Assembly: GCF_001949145.1 (NCBI RefSeq)
Contig: NW_019091432.1
Location: 1,343,961-1,407,960 of the forward strand
Direction: 5' to 3'
From: Acanthaster planci
Taxonomy: Eukaryota > Echinodermata > Asteroidea > Valvatida > Acanthasteridae
Length of the DNA: 64,000 nucleotides
Made by a program: the position numbers and the translations under genes. How positions within the stretch are numbered: position 1 is the stretch's first letter; each line of letters begins with the position of its first letter. Below are positions 1-11,500 of the stretch, piece after piece. The notes under the pieces were generated by a model. That model was not told where the DNA came from. It searched no databases and saw only the letters and a program-made list of their open reading frames with translations.

Positions 1-1979
1 GCAAGAAAACATTTTTTTGTTCAATAAAGAAACAGGGAGTTCTTTCATTTAAACAAGTGAGGACAAAAAATCTGCCCTACATAGTATAAGGGCACAAAAC
101 CAAAATGATTGAAATGCATAAGAAGTGGTTTACTGCATCCTGGTTCTGTATGACCACTGATGTCTTTCTCCGACATGTCTTTTTTGCTTACTAAAAAATG
201 GTAAGGATCTCCATGATCTTCACCTTATTTACATAATTTTCCAAGAAACTTCAAATAGACCGATTTGAGCACAAATGTAACTTGAATATCATTTTACTTT
301 ACTTTGCATTTAATTACAAATAAGTGTCCCTCAAGTGGTTACAACGTTACAACTTATCCAAGTTTTCAAAACATCTGAATTATTAGTACGTAGAGTGTCT
401 CGTTCTATATCTATGCAAAATTTAATTAATATGCCAATACTGTGCCGACTGGCAGGGCAAATTTACATCGAACTATTAATAATTTATGCTATGACGTATG
501 TGGAAGGTCTACAGCATGCTTCAAACCGTGCTTGTTATTATGAGGGAAAGCAGATTGAGTTGAGCAGGAGGAGACAGACCCTGGGGATTTAATAGCCTTT
601 TCCCAGGGCAGCAAGAAAACTGTAGTAAGATTACAGTGATGTAATTAATTTGTAATAAGATGTTTTAAAGTACAAAAACTTATCCATGTTTTGTAGAGGG
701 GAGGGACATCGGACCTACATGTGTTTTCGTCTGGATGTACACCCATACGTACGCTTGGGTGACACACTGTACGTACATTTTAAACTACACTTACATGTAA
801 TACAGTGGCAGTGAGTGTAAAATGCCTATCACAAAGGCTGGTACTTGGCCTGTGGACAACTCAATACCCCACCCATGGCCATATGCCAGTGTGTGTCAGG
901 CCACATGCGGCCAACAAAAACGGCTAGCCTATTGAATTTCATCATGGAGGCTTTCACAAAGGGCTGGATTTTTCTATGTAAACAGCATCAACAGGCAACT
1001 ACATTTTGAACCAAATTGTACATGAAAAACATGTATACAACATGCATGGATCACTGGTAACATTATTACGTACGTGGAAATCCACTGTGCTTTTTGTATT
1101 TGGCAAATCTGCAATTGCCAAATCACTCCCTTGATTATTTTTCTATCATGCCTTGTTTCTCTTTTTATTCTTTTTTAAAACAAGACTTTAAATTATTCAT
1201 TAAAATAGAACCTATAGGAAATATACAGGAAATGTACATTATGCATGATTTGCATTGCAGGCAAACACAATTACCAACGATTCCAACCATCTGGCTTCTT
1301 GATGCATCAATTTCTTCTCCCTATTTTGAAGGTGTCACATGTAGGCCTATCAGCAATCAACATACATGTACATGTACATGTAGGGCAGGATTCTCAGGGG
1401 CTAATTAGTATCATAACCGTAATACTTACAGTGGATTTCGGTGGAAATCCACCATACTTGTTGTTAGGCAAATCTTCTGCAATTGCCATATCATTCCCTT
1501 GATCTTTTGTTTTACTCTGATTTGTTTTCAACTGGATTTCCAAGGATTCATCACAACAGACCCTACAGGAAATGTACATTTTGCAGGATTTGCATGCACG
1601 CATACACCATTATCCACAATTCCAACCATCTGGGTTTCATACATGTACATGTATGTACTAGCAATCAACACAGCAGGATTCCAAGGGGCTAATTAGTACC
1701 AAAACACTTTCCTTTTAGGAGGGTTCCTGAAGAACAGCTCATGCAGTCAATGACTCATGCAAGTCTTAACACCCCTTGACCTTCTTTCCTGTCTTCAGTA
1801 TCTCGCATAAGCAGAAGACACAAACACCGTGATAATTCTACCCTGTCAACCTCTCATCAAGTTTAAATCTCCTCTAGTCCTGATATTTTGGAAATTGAGC
1901 GTGTTGTGCTTTGTATCACTTCTGTTTGGAAACTCTGACTAGAATGTGGTTATTTTTACGGCTGGTCTAAAAACTCTAC
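1..1979. other. EEF2K intron 3 sequence (no exon recognised)
   Basis: This stretch lies downstream of EEF2K exon 3 on the minus strand and should be intronic. I found no open frame matching the remainder of the alpha-kinase domain. It holds a diverged direct duplication (1073-1410 and 1439-1698) and short ACATGTAC runs. Confidence 0.6.
1073..1698 (+). repeat. Diverged tandem duplication, two units of about 260-340 bp
   Basis: Unit 1 (about 1073-1410) and unit 2 (about 1439-1698) share ordered blocks: GGAAATCCACC/T, CAATTGCCAAATCA with CAATTGCCATATCA, CAGGAAATGTACATT, TTCCAACCATCTGG, AGCAATCAACA, and GGGGCTAATTAGTA at both ends. Unit 2 lacks some internal sequence. No coding signal is shared. 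It may be a local duplication or two adjacent copies of a dispersed repeat. Confidence 0.8.
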
Positions 1980-3551
1980 CTTCTTGGGAGGGTTGTGACG
2001 ACTGAACTCTTCCCCCCATATCTTGGCGTCCATCTGCAGACGCACGTCTTGGAAGTATATCTCCCGGTCGACGGTCTCCATGTACCGCTTGGCAACAAAG
2101 TTTCCAGCATGCTTCCAGTCGTGCCTCCGTTGTCGCGTGAAGTTAGACAGCTTCTTCCTGTCAGAGCAGGAGGAGAAACAAGTTGAAACGAGAAACTTGT
2201 GTTTGGAAACCGGAATACACATACTTTGACAGTTCTATGAAAATGTCCAATACACCAAGAATATAACAAACATGGACGTAAATTTGTTTCTGCCTAAATT
2301 GCAGAAGCACTATGATAAGTACGTACATGTACCCAGACATTTGATTATTAATACAAATATGTCCTACAGCTGTTTGATGCCAAATATCATTTGCCTGCAC
2401 ACAGACTTCCGCTACTAAGTTTAACATACATTGTATACAGCACACATATTTTTTGTTTCAACCATTTTTCTGTCAAGAGTTGGTTTTTGTGTTTTTCCAC
2501 TGAGCTATATTTCCAAATGAAGAAGTGACCTGAAACGCGATTTTGTGGCTTTAAGTACTGCATCTGGATGGAGAAGAAATGCTACAATTGAACTGTAAGA
2601 AAAATCCATGTGTGGACTGTGATGAAATAACGAGGTACTTACAATCTGAAACACTCTCTCATAGCACCACGAGCAAATGCCTGTAAATAAATATTCAAAA
2701 GATGCCATCAGGAACACCTTTTTTTGGTTCCATTTTTTTTTCATACGCGTAAAAATCACATCTTATCCTTACTCATACGCACAAAGATGGTCAACAAATG
2801 CAATGCTCAGCTGCTCAAGTGACTAGACTTCATGGACTTGGAAGATTATAATTCCAAAGGGGCCACCTCTCCTCTGTGTATCCAGACCTGTTCGCGTTCC
2901 CTTCATTACTCTGATGGTTATACCCTTGTGGTTTCTGAGTCTCTTTTCTATTGCTTGCTGCTACGAAACAATCTTCTCAATTTAATCTGGAACTTGGATT
3001 GTGTATTATCAATCAAATCTACTGACAAGAAACATCTTTTTCCCTGATCATAGCTGATTGTCTCTTTTTCATCTTTCTTTTGTCTTTATAAGCACCTCAT
3101 ATGCTTAGTCTGGTACCAAATGAAAGTACTATTACCGGCTACTAGCTATTAGTATTATGATAGTTCAATGTATAATAGAATATCAATATTACTTTAAAAA
3201 ACGATGGGGTTTTCCACCTACCTCTTTGCCCACTTTGACCTTCACATTGTCAATGACCCACTTATTGGTCCCAGCGCTGTAGCGGTGGCGGACAGCCGTC
3301 TCGGTAGGGTAGTCCTCCAAGTGGAACTGCATCCAGGGATCTTGGGCCGACTGCGCCTTGAGAATGGCATGCTTCCACTTCTTCTTGAGGGGCGGGGTCA
3401 GCTTCCTCTGCACCTCCACGGGCGGCTCCAGGAGGATCACGTCCGTCAGGGGGACAATGTGCATCTCCTCATCCTCCTCCTCGTCCATCTCCTCCACCTT
3501 CTTGGTAGGCGTGTTCAGATTGACGGGAGGGAAGATACCCGGCTGGGACAT
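1980..3551 (-). CDS. EEF2K: eEF2 kinase, 5' coding exons (partial)
   Basis: Eukaryotic elongation factor 2 kinase is a cytosolic, Ca2+/calmodulin-dependent alpha-kinase that phosphorylates eEF2 and slows elongation. Three exons join in frame: 3551-3222 (110 codons from ATG), 2680-2643, and 2157-1980, with GT-AG junctions at each intron. Residues 21-30 are an acidic stretch; the calmodulin-targeting segment follows (KKWKHAILKAQ, Trp59) and then DPWMQFHLED. Exon 2 reads AFARGAMRECFR. Exon 3 carries the alpha-kinase nucleotide-binding lysine in NFVAKRY (Lys146, equivalent to human Lys170) and RLQMDAKIWGEEFSRH. The frame after PPKK at 1980 enters a GTAGAG donor. The rest of the kinase domain and the C-terminal repeats must lie left of the window. 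The N-terminus is somewhat shorter than in human. Identity rests on many family-specific blocks; the exact 5' end of the transcript is not visible. Confidence 0.94.
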
Positions 3552-3646
3552 GGCGAGCAGCAGGGGGCGAGACTGGGGCGGGAGCTCAGAGAAATACAGA
3601 CAAGCACGTAGAGGTTGCCTATGGACACTAACGGCCAGTACACCAT
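3515..3646 (-). other. Possible upstream ORF overlapping the EEF2K start
   Basis: If the EEF2K transcript starts upstream of 3646, it contains an ATG in strong context (GACATGG, ATG at 3646-3644) opening a 43-codon frame that ends at TGA 3517-3515. That stop is 34 bases inside the EEF2K coding region and in a different frame. A second in-frame ATG at 3682 extends it to 55 codons. An overlapping uORF of this kind would be expected to lower initiation at the main ATG. The transcript start is unknown, so this is an inference. Confidence 0.3.
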
Positions 3647-3682
3647 GTCTTTGTAGATATCTCGAGTTGTGAGGTTGATCAT

Positions 3683-6600
3683 TTGAGAAGGAGCTTCAAA
3701 ACAGCCCCAGCGGTGATGTCAACTGCAGTAAAAAAAAGACATTAAATAGAACTGAATCGCTGTGGTCATTTATTTGTTGTGTTTTAAAAGGTACATGAGA
3801 CGGGGTATTTCTTGCCCTTTTAAAACTGAACATTTCCAGCCTGGAAACAAAACATGCTGCATCTTTTTCTATTACTGCACTGCCAATTAGATCATGAGTC
3901 AAGTGTACTGAAGTTGCAAATGTATATTTTGTGTAATAACTTAACATCTTTTCTTCGTAATATTAATAGTTTACAATTTACATTAAAATGGCTTAATTTG
4001 CGCAACATACCAATCAGTGGTTGATGTTTAATCAGGGGTGAGACCAGATCCTCCACGGATTTTTGGCGCCTTTATCAACAGCAACAGATAGGCCCTCATT
4101 TCGGTCAATTATTTGATATGCCATTATGTCAAATTATCAACAATCATGTATACCATGTGAAACATCCCCAAAATCAACCGATTTTTCTGTAGAAAGCCAC
4201 ACGGAATGTACGAACACCATTCACACAATGGAGGACAAATCAGTCACAAACAATTGCTGTGGCCAGTTTAGCAAGGTAGCCTAACACCACATACATGTAC
4301 GTACTAGACAGTCCCATCCCAAACCTCGAGTATTAAAGGCACTGCCAGAAATTCATTAATTTAATTTGCAATACCGCATCAATAACCATGTCCATATGGG
4401 CATTGGATATAAGGCTGTGGTAGCCTGCTGGCAGCTTCCATATGGGAACCTGCATAAATTCTGGTTGCACCTAATTGGGGCCAAAAAGCTGATGTTGTTT
4501 TGCCTGTTTCCCAGATTCGTTCAACATGTTTACTGAAAATAGTGTGATGCAACCATGCCTCTGGACATGAAAGTGTCATGAATGTGCTTGAATATTTCAG
4601 GGGAGTTTGAAAATAAAATTGGGGCAAACATCAACTGCATCACACCTGGCAATGTCAGCCGGGCATTTCTGTTATGAAGCTTTTTAATTTAGATGGAATG
4701 ACACAAAATTTCCCCGAATCACAAAGTGGCTTCTAAAAAAAAAAAAATCACTGTCACCAGATTGGAAAACAGGCCTTGTGCGCAAAAGGAATTAACATAC
4801 AACCCATTTCTTGCAAAGTTGTAATTTTTGTTCATGTCCATACAACAATAGCAGTCATTTTTTCCCAAAGTGATTTCTGCGCATAATGCACGTAACATCT
4901 ACTTACAGTGTTTGATCCAGTCAATAAACCCAATGTATGCATGGCAATTACAACAATGAAAAGAAGCTTTGCCCCCAAACTGGTATTCTGTGATACGGAC
5001 CAAACGTTTACAAAATTGGGTATTTTGGTGATGAGGCGCTGACTTCTCAAGCGCAAAAGTGAGCTGAATGTCTACAACACACATTGTCAATGTAGGGCTA
5101 TCTCTTCTATGTAATGTATCTGTCAGTGTGAGACAGTCCAGTCTGTGCACACATTAACACCAGGCAAACTCTGCACAGAATATGAACATCAATTCAATAT
5201 TAGTTTCCTGAAGAAACACACGTAGACCACAACAATGCCAAGGCCCATACTGACTCATAAGGCCAAATTAACCACGAGCGATAAAGGTCAACAATTCATC
5301 TCGTGGTAAACAAACACCCACACACTCATCACTCCACTGCTTTGACACTCTGACCCACAACACGTAGGCCTACTGGAAATTTCCACTCGCCTGTTGTGAA
5401 GTTTTAATCATGCTGAAAGATTAATAGTAAGCAATAAAATGAACCAGCAGATATTTTGGACACATTCAATGGATCAAGAGAACACATTCTTTCTTTTTAC
5501 AGCCTTTGTGTGCAGTTGACCTCATGTTGACTCTTTCTCTTACTTTTCTTTCCAATATTGGTACGGTCCATCATTTGCATTTATCCCAAACATGACTGAT
5601 AAAATCAAGGAAAGCTGTCATTTTCAAGAAACAATGAGAAAGGTTCATTTTCAAGAAACAATGAGATAGGGTCGTGATATGATATGATGAGTCTTAAGAT
5701 GCATTTTTGGAAATTGCCGTCAGAAGTTCATTTTTAATTTGGAGAAGCGTACGCAAACATTTACGTGACATAAGCGTGTATGCAGTTACATGTACTATAA
5801 TTTGCTGGTTCAGGGCCCAACATCATGTAACCGCATGGGCAGGTTGAGATTACAATGGACATATCCCAGGCACTGAATTTAGGCATAATTCCAAAAATGA
5901 CTTGGCAACTTTTGATTCGAAATTAAGACCCTAACATACATGTATTGTTTTTCTTGGAATATACAGCAGTCATTGAGCTGAAACTTCATCTAGCTAGTTG
6001 TTAGACCCCCTTCTGTAGATAAAGAGCACTTTTGTAGCCTTAATAAAAGGAATATGAGGCACAAATGACGGGATGGGCTACACCTAATAGTTCTGGCATC
6101 AGGAGAAAACATGCCAAAAATCATGGTTTAACAGTGCAAATGTAATATCCACCAATCTGTCTTAAAATGATCACCAAGTACATGTATGATCACAGTAACT
6201 AACTCTGACACAGAAGAATACAGGACAATGCTGTGTTCAGGTCATGTTCACAATCACTGAAGCCTGCTTGCCGTTAAGGACCACTTATTTCCCCAAGAGC
6301 CAGGCTGACATTACTGGAAGGTCGCTCCATGTAATGGATACTATTGGTGTATTGCAGCTACTCCATGGAGGAAGGGTTGGTATTCCTTCCTCGTGGCTAC
6401 TCTGTGCCCTTGTGACCCTGCTGGTTTCCTGGCACTGATCCCCTTGAGTCTTGGGATTATAATTGATTGCTTATACAGACTGCCAGACACAAGACCTTAG
6501 TGGGGGTAATAACCTCACTGGGGTCAGGGACAGACTGGTTCTACCAACAACGTCCAACCCCATCAGAAGGAAAAGGCCAGCAAGATGTCAATGTGGCACA

Positions 6601-7535
6601 TGGCAATATAGAAAAAGCCATGCATTCTTAGCATTCATAACTGCTTGAATAGTACATTTTATAGTGCAGGGTTACATATATGTAATTTCTAAATGCGGTA
6701 GAAGTCAAGATATTTTACCGTGAGCAAGCCTATCCCTGGAACTAATACGGGGTTCCTTGTCCACCATGCTCCTGCTTGTGGGAGCATGGCATATGGCAAA
6801 CCCCACAGTTCTGAGGATAGAATCAGCCTTGTTCAAACTAATTTGTGGGCAAGATAGAATTCTAGTGCACGTTTGGACTTTACTCCCTTACAAACCCTCC
6901 AGAGCCGTGAATCACAAATGGAAAATGAAATATTCTACAATGTAAGACTCAAATTAGAAATAAAATTCAATTAAAAACAATGCAGAAGCAATGTTGTGAG
7001 TTTTTGGTTGAAAAAAGCAGGTTAGAAATTAGAACATGAACCCAGGGAGTCTAGAATGTCATCATAAGTCATGTGTACTTATCCATTATTAAGGCAATGC
7101 ACTTTCTATACTCAGTACACATACACCCTTTCCATGAAAAAAAGGGAAAATGCTGAGATCTGATAGGCCCATGTGTTGTTATGTTTATAATTCAATAATG
7201 TCAGCCAAGAAAGAGTCCCATATACAGACAACAATAATTTTCCCTTAAAATGTTATAACAGCCACCCGAAATGATGACATATCCCGAAAAATTAGCTTTA
7301 GCCAAGAAAATTCCCTACGTAGTCCGAGTAATATGTGGACGTGGTTGGGCGATAGTAGGCTGACCAGGTCCAAATGTTAAAAAAAGGTGATTTGCAGGGC
7401 ACAAGTTACTCGGACTAGGCCCAAGGCCTACATGTACGTGTAGGCCTACCGGTATTTTTTTTCAGACAACACTGCACAGGGCCTCAAGTGTTGTCCAATG
7501 TCAGTATATAATGGAATTCCTTCCCTAACATTGCC
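3683..7535. other. Intergenic stretch upstream of EEF2K
   Basis: No protein or RNA gene is recognised here. The only visible structures are short: a poly-A run near 4736-4747, a 9-bp hairpin near 6763-6788 (CCATGCTCC with GGGAGCATGG), and an inverted, partly degenerate relative of the 7536-7620 hairpin at about 7318-7425. The EEF2K promoter should lie in the first part, but no core element stands out. Confidence 0.5.
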
Positions 7536-7620
7536 TTAGTCCGAGTAACTTGGACCCTAAAAATCGCCTTTTTTAACATTTGGACATGGCGATTTTTAGG
7601 GTCCAAGTTACTCGGACTAA
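7318..7620. repeat. Nested inverted repeat with a perfect 33-bp hairpin
   Basis: Arms 7536-7568 and 7588-7620 are exact reverse complements over 33 bases, with a 19-base loop (7569-7587). The same words (AGTCCGAGTAACTTG and AACATTTGGAC) recur in opposite order and with changes at 7366-7424, and AGTCCGAGTAAT occurs at 7320. The block is therefore probably a miniature foldback transposon that has partly duplicated itself. It has no coding capacity. Confidence 0.85.
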
Positions 7621-7867
7621 CTGTTTAAGGATAGGGCTGGTGTACGGAACTCACAGGGGTGGTGCCTGCTACCTGGCTACATGCACAACTTTCTACATGT
7701 ACATTTTTAACATCAGAAGTAGGAAGTAACATTAGTTTTCCTAGCTGCTCCATGATTAGGCCTAGACCAGTGAGGCACCATTAAGTGCTCTACTATGACC
7801 ATTTCCACAAGATACCCAGACCAAACCGTTACATCTTCTGTGGTCAAGAATAGCAGAAATACACCCT

Positions 7868-8600
7868 TATCTGGGTGTTCAGTTATCCAACACTCTTAGT
7901 TGGGATGCACAAATTGTGGCAGTTGTCCAGAAGGCTGAATAAGTACACATACATGTACTTGGATTAATGAAACCACGGAACTTGAGCAGTTGCCCAACTC
8001 GGGTGAAGGCAACAGTATAAACAAGCTTGGTTTGTCCAATCCTTAAGAATGCTGCAGCAGCAAGGGACCTTCATTCCAAAAGAAACATCATGGCATTGGA
8101 AAGAATACAGAAACAAGCAGCTTGATTTTGTAAAAACAAGTGCAGGATCTTCAGGGACAGTCACTAAAATATTTCAAGACCTCAGTTGGGAACCTCTAGA
8201 AATCTGATGAAAAGCCAGAGGACTTAGTATACACTACAAAATAGTCAACAACCTAGTCATGCTAGTAAATCTTCCAGTTACAACTATCCTTCCTCCATGC
8301 ATTCAGCTATCCCGTAGACTTCAAATTCGGCACGCGACCAAGGTGTTTGGAAACAGTTTCTTTCCATTAACTATATAGGACTGGAATGCATTGCCCTCTA
8401 ACGTGGTCAACTGCAAATCCAAGTTGAAACATTAAACTCAAGGCTTTAGTAGCATTACTGACTATTAAGACATTAAATATTCCCATCCACACGCTGCGCA
8501 AGCTGGTTTGATGTGTCCAGGAGGACATTAGTTGACGGCTGGCGAATACACAAAGATACGGAAAGTAGACACATAAACAAAAGACAAAGAACATGACCAA
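7868..8600 (+). mobile_element. Dead non-LTR retrotransposon, 3' end of reverse-transcriptase ORF
   Basis: Plus-strand translation with stops and frameshifts gives the order of blocks seen at the C-terminus of jockey/CR1-like non-LTR polyproteins: YLGVQLSNTLSWDAQI (from about 7870), a CPTRVKATV..TSLVCPILK block, LERIQKQAA (near 8095), LSWEPLEI (near 8184), KARGLSIHYKIV, and NSFFPLTI.DWNALPSNVV (near 8352-8405). TAA and TGA interrupt conserved positions, so it is inactive. It is 5' truncated, as is usual for this class. The tail to about 8600 still resembles the final part of such ORFs. The clade is not certain. Confidence 0.85.
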
Positions 8601-9187
8601 GAACATCGCGAGTTAATTTCAAAATTTAAGTAAGATTGATAAAATAAACCCAGAATAGAAGAATGGTACATGGCTGACATCCGAGCAGATCAAACTTACA
8701 TAGCTTTCCGGGACTGTTTGTTATTCCTGAGCAGTCTAACGCAACGGACAACAAAATGGCCCAATGCAACGACAACGACATGGACGACGAGAGGTGACAC
8801 CGCGGCACTACATGTACATGTACACGTACACTAGCATGCACCGCACACACGCAGTATAATAATAGCAGCAAGCTCAGCGGGCGCTAGCTGATGTGGTTTT
8901 TAATTTTTCGGAACCAGTCTATACAAATGCTATTACCATTATCTACTATGGTTGGTGACCAGACTTGGTAAATCCGCACGTTTGCAAAGCGGAAACGTCA
9001 AAATTCAATTTGTTCAGAAAATGTCTTAATTGTTGTAAGCAATGGTGATACGAATAAGATGAATACAAAAATACTGTTTACCGCATCAGTATTTTAAAAT
9101 GCTAATTATTTTATAATTTTTCAATGAATTTTAATTCAGAATAGCATTTTTATATATAAAGGTTGTTAAGCCCCGACCTCGCTTTGA
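8601..9187. other. Spacer between retrotransposon remnant and tRNA gene
   Basis: Nothing coding is recognised. A CATGTACATGTACACGTACA microsatellite-like palindromic run lies near 8811-8830. Confidence 0.4.
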
Positions 9188-9269
9188 GGTAGCGTGGCCG
9201 AGTGGTCTAAGGCGCTGGTTTTAGGCACCAGTCATTTCGATGGCGTGGGTTCGAATCCCACCGCTGCCA
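9188..9269 (+). tRNA. tRNA-Leu (anticodon UAG)
   Basis: The 82-nt sequence folds as a class II tRNA. The acceptor strands GGTAGCG and CGCTGCC pair over 7 bp with one G-T, followed by discriminator A. The A box is TGGCCGAGTGG and the B box is GGTTCGAATCC. The anticodon stem GCTGG/CCAGT-side frames the loop TTTTAGG with anticodon TAG, and a long variable arm (about 9230-9244) is expected for leucine tRNA. No CCA is encoded and no intron is present. A TTTT run near 9281 can terminate RNA polymerase III. Confidence 0.96.
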
Positions 9270-10140
9270 ATGATTCTTCTTTTCACACAATATTTTTTAG
9301 CATACCCGGTGCTATGGAGGACGAAAATTGACCATCTGCTTTTCCGCTGTCAGAGTAAAAGAAAAACAGATTTTATGTTCTGGTAACATGCAGTTTCGAC
9401 TTTTCTACTTGTTTGCCACCTCAAAGAGCAGAACGAGCATTGTTTGGTTATGCATTTTTCTATTTTTCTGCTTTTCTACTTCAAAAAAGGCAGATTTTAC
9501 TTTTTCTTTGTTCGCTGACGGCCAAAAAGCGGCCACCTGCTTTTCTCCTTTCGAACAGGCAGAAATGAGGATCGAACGTTTGACAGCAACCGTGAATTCT
9601 ACGTTTTTGCTTGTTTTGAGGAGCAATTTTACATAGGCGGCCAAAAAGTGGCCGTCTGCTTTTCTACCTTCCAAGGGTCGGGAACCTCAGGTTACGACCA
9701 TTTCCTTTCTTGGGGAATGAAGACGTATAAACCAATAATTACAGTCCACCCTATCTTTTACAATGAAAGATCATGTTTTCCTTGGACTGAGCAAGCTTGT
9801 GTGTCTATTGGATGACAGCTGCAAAACTGTATTTCCTTTGACTTTTGAGATGATTTTCTCTGCCTCATAGGGACACTGATACTGCCATATGGGATTTGTC
9901 CACAGAAAACATGATTAAACATTGATTTCTATACATCTTCAATCCCCCAGAACGGAAATGGTGGTAACCTACAGCGGCGCTGTACGGTCTTTGTTCATGA
10001 CGCCATTTACGGCCCATTGAGGACAGAAAAGCACATTGCCAGTTTCCGGCCACCTATGTAAAATCTGCTTCTGCGGTATCAAAAAAGCAGAAGAGTTGAA
10101 TTCGCGGTTGTCGTATGGTGTTCCATATGTGCCATCCGGC

Positions 10141-10250
10141 GTCGCATTTTTCAACCGGCGTCGCATTTTTCGACGGGCGTCGCATTTTTCGACTGGCGTC
10201 GCATTTTTTAACTGGCGTCGCATTTTTCGACCGGGCGTCGCATTTTTCAC
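10141..10250 (+). repeat. Tandem array, 19-bp unit, six copies
   Basis: Units start at 10141, 10160, 10179, 10198, 10217 and 10237. The core GTCGCATTTTT is invariant and the following RACYGGC varies. The array produces a spurious open frame with repeated ASHF/GVAFF words; it is not a protein gene. Confidence 0.93.
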
Positions 10251-11087
10251 TACTTCATCGGAAAGACCAATGGATCTCGTCCATCACCAGTACCGCCAGC
10301 TTATTATAAAACACTCGAAAACTAGTGTAATGAAGAATGAAGTTATCTGTTGTGGAGATTCTCACACGCACGGCAACATTTGTCACCAAAAAAAAAGAAA
10401 ATTAGACAGAAACGCTTGTACATGTACGTGTAACCCCAGGGTCAATCAAGAAGCAGCAGCTACGACGAAACAGCCTTTTCAAACAGTGACACTTTTCAAA
10501 CCCAAATCTACATGCAGTTCTCAAGACCTTGGGAAGTCATTTCGTTGAGTAATAAACACAAGCCCCCCCCCCCACAAAGAAAGATAAATGATCTCAAGCC
10601 CATGACCAGACGGCCTCCACCGGGGGAATGCCTGAACCATGGACCATTGCCTGAACAACTTCAAATGTGTGAAATACCTTTCTACTACTGTAATGAAAAA
10701 ATAAGATCAGTCTTGGCTTCCTCTGGACAGATTTTCATGGTTCAAAAAGTGTTTTCGGAAAACTGTGCGTGATTTTGTATTGCTGACAACTTCTTTCAAC
10801 CAAGAAAACGTAAAATTTCTCAAAGTTATGGTGCGTGACATTTCTTCGCCAAGAGTAGTTACATTTTAAATTGTAGACCGTACTGCGATAAACGCTCCCT
10901 CGGGAAGCATGTCTGCAAGATGGCAAATACCATACCAACCAGAGTTAATCGACGCATACATGCTAATTTAGCCGTTTCCATAATCATTAAAAATATGTAC
11001 ACACACTTTTAGCATCCAAGTCAACAACTTCAGGTCTGGCTGGACCAAGGTTGACCATTGATGATTAATGGCTTATTCACACTGAAA

Positions 11088-11211
11088 GGCGACGGCGGTT
11101 GAAAAATGCGACGGCGGTTGAAAAATGCGACGTCCGTCGAAAAGTGCGACGCCGGTTGAAAAATGCGACGCCCGTCGAAAAATGTGACGCCCGTTAAAAA
11201 ATGCGACGCCG
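11088..11211 (-). repeat. Tandem array, 19-bp unit, six copies, inverted partner
   Basis: On the minus strand this is the same GTCGCATTTTTC unit as at 10141-10250. Copies are slightly more diverged (for example AAAAGTGCGAC and AAATGTGACG on the plus strand). Confidence 0.93.
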
Positions 11212-11500
11212 GACGGCACATATGGAACACCATATTGTCGTCAAAACGTTAATCCACTTTCCTGCTTGTTTGACAGGTAAAAAGCAGATGGCCACTTTTC
11301 GGCCGCCATCAAAAAGAGGAAAGTAAAACTATTTTTGTAATAACAGAAAAGTGGAAAAATGCATTACAATGAAATGGCCATTCTGCTTTTGAGGTAGCAG
11401 AAAAGTGGAAAAGTCAAAAATTGCATGTTACAAAGACGTAAAATCAGTTTTTCTACTATATTCTGATAGCAAAAAAGCAGATGGCCACTTTTCTTCCATA

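Larger units (their letters stand above)
9316..11500. mobile_element. Foldback DNA element with opposed 19-bp repeat arrays
   Basis: Long inverted arms can be traced. The left outer part (9316-9440) matches the reverse complement of 11375-11497, sharing CATCTGCTTTT, CTGTTTTTCT-type and GCATGTTAC words. The inner parts TATGGTGTTCCATATGTGCC (from 10114) and GGCACATATGGAACACCATA (ending 11233) match almost base for base. Next to these are six copies of a 19-20-bp unit GTCGCATTTTTCGACYGGC at 10141-10250, and six in reverse orientation at 11088-11211. The middle (10260-11080) has no recognisable transposase. This fits a non-autonomous DNA transposon with subterminal repeats. The left arm carries extra sequence (about 9680-10040). 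The outer ends look like TATGGA..TCCATA; a target duplication is not clear. Confidence 0.8.

Noticed and set aside
335-592. 85-codon plus-strand frame
   Set aside because: It has no family features and lies in the presumed EEF2K intron.
3204-3672. Plus-strand frames over EEF2K exon 1
   Set aside because: They are antisense shadows of the conserved kinase exon.
10036-10548. 170-codon open frame on the plus strand
   Set aside because: Its middle is the 19-bp repeat array translated as repeated ASHF/GVAFF words, and it lies inside a foldback element with no family resemblance.
10141-11211. CRISPR-like array
   Set aside because: The units are head-to-tail with no spacers, occur as an inverted pair, and the genome is eukaryotic.
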